Source of the DNA: Anabaena sp. FACHB-1237
GTDB taxonomy: Bacteria; Cyanobacteriota; Cyanobacteriia; Cyanobacteriales; Nostocaceae
Assembly: GCF_014696225.1 (NCBI RefSeq)
Contig: NZ_JACJPV010000017.1
Location: 30,727-94,726 of the forward strand
Length of the DNA stretch: 64,000 bases
Direction: 5' to 3'
In this document: positions 57,036 to 64,000 of the stretch, one piece after another
Position numbering within the stretch: the stretch's first letter is position 1
Layout of the letters: each line of letters opens with the position of its first letter
Position numbers and translations under genes: made by a program
The notes under the pieces: generated by a model
The model's input: only the letters and a program-made list of their open reading frames with translations
Told to the model about the DNA's origin: nothing
Database searches by the model: none

Positions 57036-57716
57036 CTAGATTTTATCAGGATCAATATTTAATTCTCTCAATTTTGCGGCTAAACGTTCTGCTCGTTTGT
57101 CTGCTGCTGCTGCGGTTTCTTCTGGTGTGGGTACTAATTCACCTTGAGAGGTAAAATATCTTAATAAACCATCATGTACTCCTAAATATAAACCTAATTG
57201 TTCACTCCATAAATATCCTTTTTCGTTAGGTTCTAAAGGTTGATATTGACCATTTGTTAAATAAAAACCTGCAAATTCTAAGGTATAAGGATCAAACCAG
57301 AAATAATCAGGGGTTCTAAAGGTGTTCTGATAAAGTTCTTTTTTAGTTACTCTATCAGTGTTTGCAGTAGTTGGTGAAAGAATTTCTATAATCACATTGG
57401 GATATTTACCATCTTCATCCCATACTACCCAACTTTTACGGGTTTTGCGTTCTGTTTCTAAAACTACAAAAAAATCAGGTCCTGTTAATTTTTCATTCTT
57501 TTTCTGGTTAGGACTGTAATAAACAGTTAAATTTCCCGCAGCATAGAAATCTGTTCTATCTTTCCATAACCATTCTAAACATTGTAAGAGTAAGATAATT
57601 TGTCTGAGATGCAGTTCTGTTTCCACTGGTGGTTCATCGCTATATAAATCACTGGGGGGAAATACGACATCTAGGGAGATGTCTTTTGTTTGTTCTATGT
57701 CTTGTGCAATGATCAT
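57036..57716 (-). CDS. Uma2-family endonuclease, downstream copy
   Basis: 226 residues. GPDFFVVLETERKTRKSWVVWDEDGKYPNVIIEILSPTTANTDRVTKKELYQNTF contains the PD...E-x-L-S-P-x-T...D-x-x-x-K-x-x-x-Y pattern of the Uma2 PD-(D/E)XK fold. PDYFWFDPYTLEFAGFYL and GLYLGVHDGLLRYF follow. The C-terminal helix is AADKRAERLAAKLRELNIDPDKI. Uma2 genes are massively repeated in cyanobacteria, and their role is not known. It is about 90% identical to the gene at 57882 by eye and lacks its insert. Confidence 0.85.
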   Translation of the reverse strand: MIIAQDIEQTKDISLDVVFPPSDLYSDEPPVETELHLRQIILLLQCLEWLWKDRTDFYAAGNLTVYYSPNQKKNEKLTGPDFFVVLETERKTRKSWVVWDEDGKYPNVIIEILSPTTANTDRVTKKELYQNTFRTPDYFWFDPYTLEFAGFYLTNGQYQPLEPNEKGYLWSEQLGLYLGVHDGLLRYFTSQGELVPTPEETAAAADKRAERLAAKLRELNIDPDKI

Positions 57717-57881
57717 ATTGATATGGCATCAAGTAGTTGTTTTTTGATTGTAGCATTAATTAGACATCTATTAATAATTAGATGTGTATAATTAAGTATA
57801 ATTAACATTGTAGGGACAATTCATGAATTGTCCCTACTGTAATGTTTACCAGATATTTATTAAATATCTAAATATCACATC

Positions 57882-58625
57882 CTAGATTTTATCAGGATCA
57901 ATATTTAATTCTCTCAATTTTGCGGCTAAACGTTCTGCTCTTGCGTCTGCTTGTGCTGCTCGTTTAGCTTCCTGGTTTGCTCGTTTTTCTGATTTTACTG
58001 CTTTTTGAGTTTCTTGTGCTGCGGTTTCTTCTGGTGTGGGTACTAATTCACCTTGAGAGGTAAAATATCTTAATAAACCATCATGTACTCCTAAATATAA
58101 ACCTAATTGTTCACTCCATAAATATCCTTTTTCGTTAGGTTCTAAAGATTGATATTTGTTATCAATTAAATGAAAACCTACAAATTCTAATGTATAAGGA
58201 TCAAACCAGAAATAATCAGGAGTTCTAAAGGTGTTCTGATAAAGTTCTTTTTTAGTTACTCTATCAGTGTTTGCAGTAGTTGGTGAAAGAATTTCTATAA
58301 TTACATTTGGATATCTACCATCTTCATCCCACACTACCCAACTTTTGCGGGTTTTTCTTTCTGTTCCTAAAACCACAAAAAAATCAGGGCCTGTTAATTT
58401 TTCATTCTTTTTCTGGTTAGGACTGTAATAAACAGTTAAATTTCCCGCAGCATAGAAATCTGTTCTATCTTTCCATAACCATTTAAGACATTTAATTAAG
58501 AGCATAATTTGCTCTAAATGCAGTTCTGTTTCCACGGGTGGTTCATCGCTATATAAATCACTGGGGGGAAATATGACATCTAGGGAGATGTCTTTTGTTT
58601 GTTCTATGTCTTGTGCAATGATCAT
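57882..58625 (-). CDS. Uma2-family endonuclease, upstream copy
   Basis: 247 residues, nearly identical to the gene at 57036 over the first ~200 residues. It then carries an extra ~21-residue coiled segment (ETQKAVKSEKRANQEAKRAAQA) before the shared C-terminal helix. This is a lysine/alanine heptad-like stretch, so length variation of the coiled tail is the main difference between the duplicates. The PD-(D/E)XK residues are intact. It starts at ATG 58625. Confidence 0.85.
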   Translation of the reverse strand: MIIAQDIEQTKDISLDVIFPPSDLYSDEPPVETELHLEQIMLLIKCLKWLWKDRTDFYAAGNLTVYYSPNQKKNEKLTGPDFFVVLGTERKTRKSWVVWDEDGRYPNVIIEILSPTTANTDRVTKKELYQNTFRTPDYFWFDPYTLEFVGFHLIDNKYQSLEPNEKGYLWSEQLGLYLGVHDGLLRYFTSQGELVPTPEETAAQETQKAVKSEKRANQEAKRAAQADARAERLAAKLRELNIDPDKI

Positions 58626-58742
58626 ATTGATATGGCATCAAGTAGTTGTTTTTTGATTGTAGCATTGATTGGATATATATTAATAACTAGATGTGTATAA
58701 TTAAGTACAATTAACATTGTAGGGATAATTCATGAATTATCC

Positions 58743-61046
58743 CTACAATAAATGATTATTCTTTAACGCCACAGATAATTGTCGCAATCTTTTACTAACT
58801 TCATTAGATTCTTGTGATTTTAAATTCTTCGGTATTTCCGCTAATAAAAGTGGATTTTCTTGTAACCATTCATTCATTGCTACCCCTGTCCATGTTCCTT
58901 CTTTTTCTCGAAAACTATCAACTAAACCTTTCAGTTCTTGAACACAATAAGACTCAAAACCAGCAGCGTTAAAAATTGCAAATCTCAAATATTCCGCAAA
59001 AGCATTAATATCATTTTCTACTTCAAATATTACCGCTTGTTGTGGTGGTATTAGTTCACTAGCAACATCCATTGCTATTTGTGTTACAACTCCTGTTACT
59101 CCTAATATTTGTTGGCGAATTTCTGGGTTAAAAAGTAAGTCAGAACCATATTTTACATATCTTTTGAGAACACTATAAGCAGGTTCATTTCCTGTGTAAT
59201 AGTTATCTACAATTTCAATATCTACTCCCAAATTTTTGATGATTTTATTGCGAGTATCACTATTAACTGGTCCTCTAATTAATGCTTCTGCTACTGGCCG
59301 CGCAAAACGTAAAAATAACACACTTAAACTATTTTCTAATTTGGATAAAAAATAATCTTCTGAATTTTCAATTAACCTGGCTTTTACTTGACTACTTCCC
59401 CATAATAAACTTGTCATATATTCCACTAGGTTTAAGGCTTCACTTTTTAATTCTAAAGCCAATTGTTTAGCAATAGTAGCTAAAAGTTTACTAATATCAT
59501 TATACAAATCTTCGCGCCAAGCATAGTTAGCTTTCATTCTATCAAATTCAGGATTGGAGTTAGCCAGAAAAATATTATCTTTCTTTTTAAATGTTTCCTC
59601 CTTCAGGTTGTGCATTTCTTGATCTACAATTTGTAAATATTCTTCTCTAAATTTGTCTATTTGGGTTATTTGGGTTAAGGAATTACTAGTTAAATTTTCT
59701 AAGGTTTTATTTTCTAAGGTTTTATTAACTATATAAGCATCATAATATTTTTGTAAATCTGCTTTAATGATTAACCATTTTTGATTCCACCATTCAGCAA
59801 ACAAAACCCGACGATTATTTTCTGCAAATAGTTTTGCATCTTCTGGATTTTCTGGATGATTTTTACTCACTAAACGATAAATTTCTTCAGATGTGCTGAT
59901 AATTGTATTCAGAGATGCTTCACACCGTTTCTTTAAAATAGCGACTCTTTCCGTATTAATATAATGAAAGATTTTCTCTTTAATTACAGGAATACCAGTA
60001 GCTTCTGTTTTGAGAATTTCTACATCATCAATACCTGTTAATTCCTGTAAATGAGATTGAATTTTAATAGGGTTGCCTATTTCTAATTTAGTTTGTTCTG
60101 ATGCTATACTATTTAATAATAAATATGCACCAGCAGAACCAGAAACTATTCTTTGACTGGGTAAATTTGCCCGTTTTAACCAATCTTCAGCAGCTTCTTG
60201 AATGTGGGTTTTCATTGCTTCTGCGCTACCTAATGAATCAATGCGACTTAAAAATACAAATAATTTATCAGCAACGGTGACATTTTTATCACCTTGTTCT
60301 GTAAATTTGATAATTTCTAATTCTTTTTCTCTGAGACTGGTAAAACGCTGTACTAATATTACAGCATCACAATCTGATAACATTTCTTGGGCTTCGTCAA
60401 CGTGCTTTGCTAAACCTGAATCTAAACCGGGAACATCATAAAAAACTATACCTTCAGCTTGTGCAAGTTTGTTTGTATAAAGTCTCGCTTCTAACACAGC
60501 ATGAGCATATTTTTCATCTGCGACATATTTTTTTAAAGGTTCTCGAATATCCTCTAATCTCGTAAATGGAAATGTTCGATTTCCTTCTTGTCTCACTTGT
60601 TGTAATGTGATTTCATGGGTATGAATAGTATTAATATCTTCTTGCGCTTTGGCTTTTTCTAGTTCTTGGAGTAGGTTGATAAATTCAGCTTCTGTTTTTG
60701 CTTGTACTTCTAATCTTTGTTCTGATTCATGTTCAACTGAATAAATTTGTGTGGTGGTAAATGTACATCTTCCTCCTTTTGCGGGAAGTAAATCACATTC
60801 TAACCAAGCATTAACAAAGGTACTTTTTCCGGCTTTTTCTAAACCCACAACTGCAATGCGAAATTCACGTTTTTTGAGTCTTTCTAATTGACGACGTGCG
60901 GGTTGTGCTTCTTGTATTAGGATTTGTTTTAATTTTGCGGGAACTTCTGCTTGAGGTAAGTTGGCTAAATTAACCGCGTGTCTTTGGATATTTAATGCGT
61001 CGGTTAGACGGGTTTCGTAGTAGGAAGATGCTGTTTTCCAATCCAT
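58743..61046 (-). CDS. Dynamin-family large GTPase
   Basis: 767 residues. The GTPase domain is N-terminal: G1 VVGLEKAGKSTFVNAWL (residues ~66-82), G2 Thr in KGGRCTFTTTQIY, G3 FYDVPGLDSGL near 205, and a variant G4 LSRIDS near 270. A long helical part follows (stalk-like), with a hydrophobic stretch QILGVTGVVTQIAMDVASELIP near 660 that could touch a membrane. Bacterial dynamin-like proteins remodel or guard membranes, some as phage defence. It ends the transcript that begins near 63,867, 14 bp after the 61061 gene, so a joint function with the membrane proteins upstream is likely. Confidence 0.82.
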   Translation of the reverse strand: MDWKTASSYYETRLTDALNIQRHAVNLANLPQAEVPAKLKQILIQEAQPARRQLERLKKREFRIAVVGLEKAGKSTFVNAWLECDLLPAKGGRCTFTTTQIYSVEHESEQRLEVQAKTEAEFINLLQELEKAKAQEDINTIHTHEITLQQVRQEGNRTFPFTRLEDIREPLKKYVADEKYAHAVLEARLYTNKLAQAEGIVFYDVPGLDSGLAKHVDEAQEMLSDCDAVILVQRFTSLREKELEIIKFTEQGDKNVTVADKLFVFLSRIDSLGSAEAMKTHIQEAAEDWLKRANLPSQRIVSGSAGAYLLLNSIASEQTKLEIGNPIKIQSHLQELTGIDDVEILKTEATGIPVIKEKIFHYINTERVAILKKRCEASLNTIISTSEEIYRLVSKNHPENPEDAKLFAENNRRVLFAEWWNQKWLIIKADLQKYYDAYIVNKTLENKTLENLTSNSLTQITQIDKFREEYLQIVDQEMHNLKEETFKKKDNIFLANSNPEFDRMKANYAWREDLYNDISKLLATIAKQLALELKSEALNLVEYMTSLLWGSSQVKARLIENSEDYFLSKLENSLSVLFLRFARPVAEALIRGPVNSDTRNKIIKNLGVDIEIVDNYYTGNEPAYSVLKRYVKYGSDLLFNPEIRQQILGVTGVVTQIAMDVASELIPPQQAVIFEVENDINAFAEYLRFAIFNAAGFESYCVQELKGLVDSFREKEGTWTGVAMNEWLQENPLLLAEIPKNLKSQESNEVSKRLRQLSVALKNNHLL

Positions 61047-61060
61047 TTTGTAGATACTCC

Positions 61061-61747
61061 TTAAATAATGCGGTTAAAGTTTTCTAAACCAGATACAGAT
61101 AGATATTTCAGACAAGCTATTTTTCTCACCACACATTGTCCATTAGCAGGAAGATTTCTCTTTAAAATGTATGGAACTTTTTTTCCCATGATTCCTGGTG
61201 CATCATCAATATTAATTCTGATGTAAACTTCTCTTTGTTCACTTACATTCGTCATATTTTCCTCAGTTAATTCTAGCTGATTTTGTATCATATCTGCCTG
61301 TGCTGGTTCTATACAGAGAAAATATGCAGAATTATCTATTAATTTTTCTAAATCAGAGATATCAATAGGATATTTTTCTCTTATATTTCCTCCCAATACC
61401 GAGGCTGGTACAACCAAACACAAGGATACAGGTGATACAGTTTGAGAATTTTTTTGTGGTGGTGAAAACTTACCTGATGGTATATTTTTAGAACTTTGTT
61501 GTTGCTTAAGATATATATAAACAGCAAGTCCTGCAATTAAACATCCTGTCACAATCATCAATGGGAGATAATTATTTTCCATATATTTACTCAAATCCGG
61601 TAAGTTGTTAAGAGGTTGTTTTTCATCATTTGACTTACTCACAAAAAGACTCAAGAGGTTATCTTTTAATAATGCTTTACTAACAATACCAAATGATGAG
61701 CAAATTTTTGTCGCACATTGTTGTATAACTACTATTGAATATATCAC
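61061..61747 (-). CDS. Single-pass membrane protein, truncated paralogue of the 61804 gene
   Basis: 228 residues from GTG 61747. One membrane helix is visible at ~78-98 (LPLMIVTGCLIAGLAVYIYL). The C-terminal ~120 residues (SVLGGNIREKYPIDISDLEKLIDNSAYFLC, EEVYIRINIDDAPGIMGKKVPYILKRNLPANG, IACLKYLSVSGLENFNRII) match the 61804 protein closely. The paralogue's first ~40 codons are recognisable upstream here too, but a stop (TGA where the other has CAT) and frame changes break them. So this is a 5'-shortened duplicate that uses a new start. No family is recognised. Confidence 0.65.
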   Translation of the reverse strand: MIYSIVVIQQCATKICSSFGIVSKALLKDNLLSLFVSKSNDEKQPLNNLPDLSKYMENNYLPLMIVTGCLIAGLAVYIYLKQQQSSKNIPSGKFSPPQKNSQTVSPVSLCLVVPASVLGGNIREKYPIDISDLEKLIDNSAYFLCIEPAQADMIQNQLELTEENMTNVSEQREVYIRINIDDAPGIMGKKVPYILKRNLPANGQCVVRKIACLKYLSVSGLENFNRII

Positions 61748-61803
61748 TTGACCTAAGACTCCTTTTTTTCATTTTTTATGTCAGGATAACGGGATAAATT
61801 TCT

Positions 61804-62661
61804 TCAAAAAATGCGGTTAAATTCGTCTAAACCAGATACAGATAGATATTTAAGATAAGCTATTTTTCTCACCACACCTATTCCATTAGCAGGAAGATTT
61901 CTCTTTAAAATATATGGAAATTTTTTTCCCATCATTTCTTCTGCATCAGCAATGTTAATTCTGATGTAAACTTCTTTTGGTTCACTTACATTCGTAATAT
62001 TTTCCTCAGTTAATTCTAGACGCTCTTGTATTTTATCTGCTTGTTCGGAATTTGTACAGAGAAAATATGCAGAATTATCTATTAATTTTCCTATATCAGA
62101 GATATTAATGGGATAATTTTCTTTGATATTTCCGCCTAATACCGATTCTGATATGACCAAACACAAGGATTGAGGATTTTTTTGTGGTGGTGAAGAGTTA
62201 CTTAATGGTATATTTGATGGTATATTTGATGGTATATTTTTAGGGATTTGTTGTCCTTTTCTGAGAAATGAAAGACAAGCAGAAGCTCCTACAATTAAAC
62301 ATCCGATCACAACAATTTGAAATAGCTTGAGATCATTCTTTTCATATTTACTCAAATCCAATAAGTTGTTAAAGACTTCTTGGAACTGTGCTGTGATCTG
62401 TTGTTTTTTATCATTTGACGTACTCACAAAAAGACCAATAATGTCAGATGATATAGATAAGTCATCTTCTACCGATGCTGTATCACTAATATTTGATAAT
62501 GAGAGAATTTCTTGGGCATTTTCTGGAACTATTGAATGTATAACTGTGGATAGAACTCCTTTTTTATGACCGTTTATGTCGGGATAAATTTTTTCAAAAA
62601 CTTGTTCATAAAGGGTTTTTAAGTTTTGACCTGGGGAGGATACTAGTTTTTTGTTGCTCAT
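61804..62661 (-). CDS. Single-pass membrane protein of unknown family
   Basis: 285 residues. A cytoplasmic N-terminal part (~1-118) with KTLYEQVFEKIYPDINGHKKGVLSTVIHSIVP is followed by one helix at ~119-138 (QIVVIGCLIVGASACLSFL) and a Pro/Ser-rich linker with three IPSN repeats. The C-terminal alpha/beta domain (LCLVISESVLGGNIKENYPINISDIGKLID ... YLKYLSVSGLDEFNRIF) is shared with the 61061 protein. I do not recognise a family. It lies between a coiled-coil gene and a dynamin-like GTPase gene, with short gaps (48-57 bp). ATG 62661. Confidence 0.7.
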   Translation of the reverse strand: MSNKKLVSSPGQNLKTLYEQVFEKIYPDINGHKKGVLSTVIHSIVPENAQEILSLSNISDTASVEDDLSISSDIIGLFVSTSNDKKQQITAQFQEVFNNLLDLSKYEKNDLKLFQIVVIGCLIVGASACLSFLRKGQQIPKNIPSNIPSNIPLSNSSPPQKNPQSLCLVISESVLGGNIKENYPINISDIGKLIDNSAYFLCTNSEQADKIQERLELTEENITNVSEPKEVYIRINIADAEEMMGKKFPYILKRNLPANGIGVVRKIAYLKYLSVSGLDEFNRIF

Positions 62662-62709
62662 ATCATTGTATGTATTTTTGCATGGATAAATCTTATTTTA
62701 CTTACAAGA

Positions 62710-63867
62710 TTAGTTCTTGAATTTCCAGGAAGTTTCTAAACCAGAAAATTTTGCTGATAGATTTTTAGCTTTTGCTTGCATAAGTAGCCAAACATCTTTT
62801 TGTTTTTCATAATCTAAGGTAATTTCTTGGTTAGCTCTATCCAGTCTTTCTTGATAACGATCAAGAATATCATTCTGAATATTATTTACATTTTTTTTTA
62901 GAACGTCAATTTGTTCTAATAACCAACGCGCAATTTGATTTACTATTTTAATTTGTTCACCTTGTGATTGGATAATCCAACCTGTTAGTAAGTCTTCCAC
63001 ACTAGGTACTTGAGCATTATCACTAGAACGGGTTTCATATTGGATTTCATAAAAAGTCTCTTCCCAAAGCCATAATGTGTACCAATCTCTTCGCTTTTTT
63101 TCAATCTTTATTTTTTCTTGCCATGTTCCTTGTGTAATCGCAAATCCTGCTGTAAACTGAAAGTTAAATGTTAGTTGATGATCAACTTGATTGATTTGAT
63201 CATCAGGAAATTTGATAGATATATCAGGTGCAATTTTCTTTGATTCATTTTCAGTATAAGACAAATGGTGACTAAATAGTTGAGATACAGCTTCATAAAT
63301 CCTATTTAATTCTTGGGTAGAAATTTGCTTTAATACATCCTCTATGACAATATTGAGGTGGATAGCTAATTCATTCAGTTCTTCATTGATTTGTTGAAGT
63401 TGATTTTTCTCTTCCTCTGTTTTTGCTTCCATTGTTTTACCCTCTTTAGCAACGGCAGCAGTATAACCCAAGTTGACTAAACGATTTAAGTTTCTGGATA
63501 GTAAATTTACATTTAAAATATTTGCCTTTTTCAAATTTGGATTGTTTAAGTCTATCTTACCAGTTTCTAAAGACTTGGCTACCGCTTCTAATACTTCCTG
63601 AAGTCCTTTTCTTAACGCATCACGCCATCCAAACAGAGGAGATAATTTTTCTCCCAATCCTTTATATGGTTGTACATTTTGCAATTCCGAATTTTGCAAT
63701 TCCGAATTTTGCAATTCCGCAATTGCCGTTTTGATATAATTTACAGTATCATCTTTTAATTCCTCTGCTAGAACTTGCTTAACTTTTGTATCTAAGTTTT
63801 CAAAAGGTTCTCTTAACTTTATAGGACTTACGCAACTGGCACAAGCGATGGTGCGGCGTAGCCGCAC
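62710..63867 (-). CDS. Coiled-coil-rich hypothetical protein, probably 5'-truncated
   Basis: Up to 385 residues. The first ~17 residues (MRLRRTIACASCVSPIK) come from a GC-rich hairpin and an ACTTACGCAACTG repeat, not from the gene's own style. Its native start is therefore likely lost or lies in the junction near 63,825. The body is helical, with a 5-residue tandem repeat (SELQN x3), WRDALRKGLQEVLEAV, a beta segment (DHQLTFNFQFTAGFAITQGTWQEKI) and a final coiled coil (IQNDILDRYQERLDRANQEITLDYEK). It resembles the non-GTPase half of dynamin-associated proteins, but this is only an impression. It heads the GTPase/membrane-protein cluster. Confidence 0.6.
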   Translation of the reverse strand: MRLRRTIACASCVSPIKLREPFENLDTKVKQVLAEELKDDTVNYIKTAIAELQNSELQNSELQNVQPYKGLGEKLSPLFGWRDALRKGLQEVLEAVAKSLETGKIDLNNPNLKKANILNVNLLSRNLNRLVNLGYTAAVAKEGKTMEAKTEEEKNQLQQINEELNELAIHLNIVIEDVLKQISTQELNRIYEAVSQLFSHHLSYTENESKKIAPDISIKFPDDQINQVDHQLTFNFQFTAGFAITQGTWQEKIKIEKKRRDWYTLWLWEETFYEIQYETRSSDNAQVPSVEDLLTGWIIQSQGEQIKIVNQIARWLLEQIDVLKKNVNNIQNDILDRYQERLDRANQEITLDYEKQKDVWLLMQAKAKNLSAKFSGLETSWKFKN

Positions 63868-63868
63868 C
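63850..63868. repeat. GC-rich palindrome GGTGCGGCGTAGCCGCACC
   Basis: A perfect 8-bp stem with a 3-base loop, embedded in AGCGATGGTGCGG / GCCGCACCGAGCGCC. Its GC content is far above its surroundings. It sits at the start of the 62710 frame and may also end the frame at 63882. Confidence 0.85.
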
Positions 63869-63881
63869 GAGCGCCTAAAGA

Positions 63882-64000
63882 CTAAACCATTGACATAGCA
63901 ATATCTGGACGTTTTAGTTGTCCTATTAAATAATTAGAAAGCAAATTATGCTTAATTTGATAAATAGTTTGACCTGTGTTGTAAGCTAAGTTTTTTAGTC
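63882..64000 (-). CDS. C-terminal end of an unidentified protein (cut by window edge)
   Basis: The minus-strand frame is open from the edge to TAG at 63882-63884 and reads LKNLAYNTGQTIYQIKHNLLSNYLIGQLKRPDIAMSMV. It looks like the tail of a real gene (mixed hydrophobic/polar pattern). Too little is seen for a family call. It lies just upstream of the GTPase cluster on the same strand. Confidence 0.4.
   Translation of the reverse strand, partial: LKNLAYNTGQTIYQIKHNLLSNYLIGQLKRPDIAMSMV

Larger units (their letters stand above)
56976..58735. repeat. ~0.85-kb tandem duplication containing the two Uma2 genes
   Basis: GGGACAATTCATGAATTGTCCC palindromes at about 56,977, 57,812 and 58,720 (the last with ATAATT/AATTAT) mark the unit borders. 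The Uma2 genes and the stretch upstream of each (TGATATGGCATCAAGTAGTTG) are repeated nearly identically, so the duplication is recent. Confidence 0.85.
51170..64000. mobile_element. hupL developmental excision element (right end outside window)
   Basis: The element starts at the core site and runs past the window edge, at least 12.8 kb. The best-known element, in Anabaena PCC 7120, is about 10.5 kb. It carries xisC near its left end and cargo of mixed origin: orphan methyltransferase, toxin/immunity-like pair, TldE, two Uma2 genes, and a GTPase/membrane-protein cluster. All cargo except xisC is on the minus strand. Confidence 0.82.

Overview
This is a chromosome segment from a filamentous, heterocyst-forming cyanobacterium of the order Nostocales, of the low-GC Dolichospermum/Anabaena/Aphanizomenon type. 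The evidence is the many HIP1 octamers (GCGATCGC), the AT-rich codon use, the cyanobacterial family variants, the dispersed palindromes, and above all a heterocyst-type uptake-hydrogenase gene (hupL) cut by an XisC-type excision element.

Layout. 1-7.9 kb: end of a glycosyltransferase, an LpxB-like protein, an outer-membrane barrel, a cysteine hydrolase, glycolate dehydrogenase subunits glcE-glcF and a J-domain protein. 7.9-17.2 kb: a Uma2 pseudogene, purT, small conserved genes, an M20 amidohydrolase, a membrane Ser/Thr kinase, and a heme oxygenase-hemN pair. 17.6-25.8 kb: a defence-type island holding a PLD-helicase and an Eco57I-like methyltransferase, translationally coupled, plus an RHH/PIN toxin-antitoxin pair whose PIN gene has no normal start codon. 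26-30.3 kb: a TPR protein and a succinyl-CoA-synthetase-like pair in which the catalytic residues of both subunits are lost. 30.5-43.9 kb: housekeeping genes (aroE, aat, rpsN, recJ, leuA) mixed with decayed transposase and restriction fragments. 43.9-47.5 kb: long non-coding stretches around a CBS-domain gene. 47.5-51.2 kb: hydrogenase region with hupW, a SET-domain gene, a conserved gene and the 3' part of hupL.

From 51,170 to the right edge the window lies inside the hupL element. A 16-bp site at 51,170-51,185 matches the known XisC core, and xisC begins 118 bp further in. No 5' part of hupL is visible before 64,000, so the element is at least 12.8 kb. Its cargo includes an orphan DNA methyltransferase with an internally deleted endonuclease partner, a papain-fold toxin with a probable immunity gene, a TldE/PmbA protein, duplicated Uma2 genes, and a cluster of a dynamin-like GTPase, two paralogous single-pass membrane proteins and a coiled-coil protein. 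That cluster is the best candidate here for an undescribed membrane-associated system. In vegetative cells hupL is split; excision in heterocysts would restore it, after which HupW can process its C terminus.

The window is also rich in small dispersed repeats: a ~104-bp MITE-like element (5 copies), a ~33-bp GACTTCTT palindrome (7 copies), a ~63-bp GTAGGGTGCGTCAGA palindrome (about 9 copies), and a 45-bp in-frame repeat inside the methyltransferase. I found no rRNA, tRNA, CRISPR array or riboswitch that I could support.
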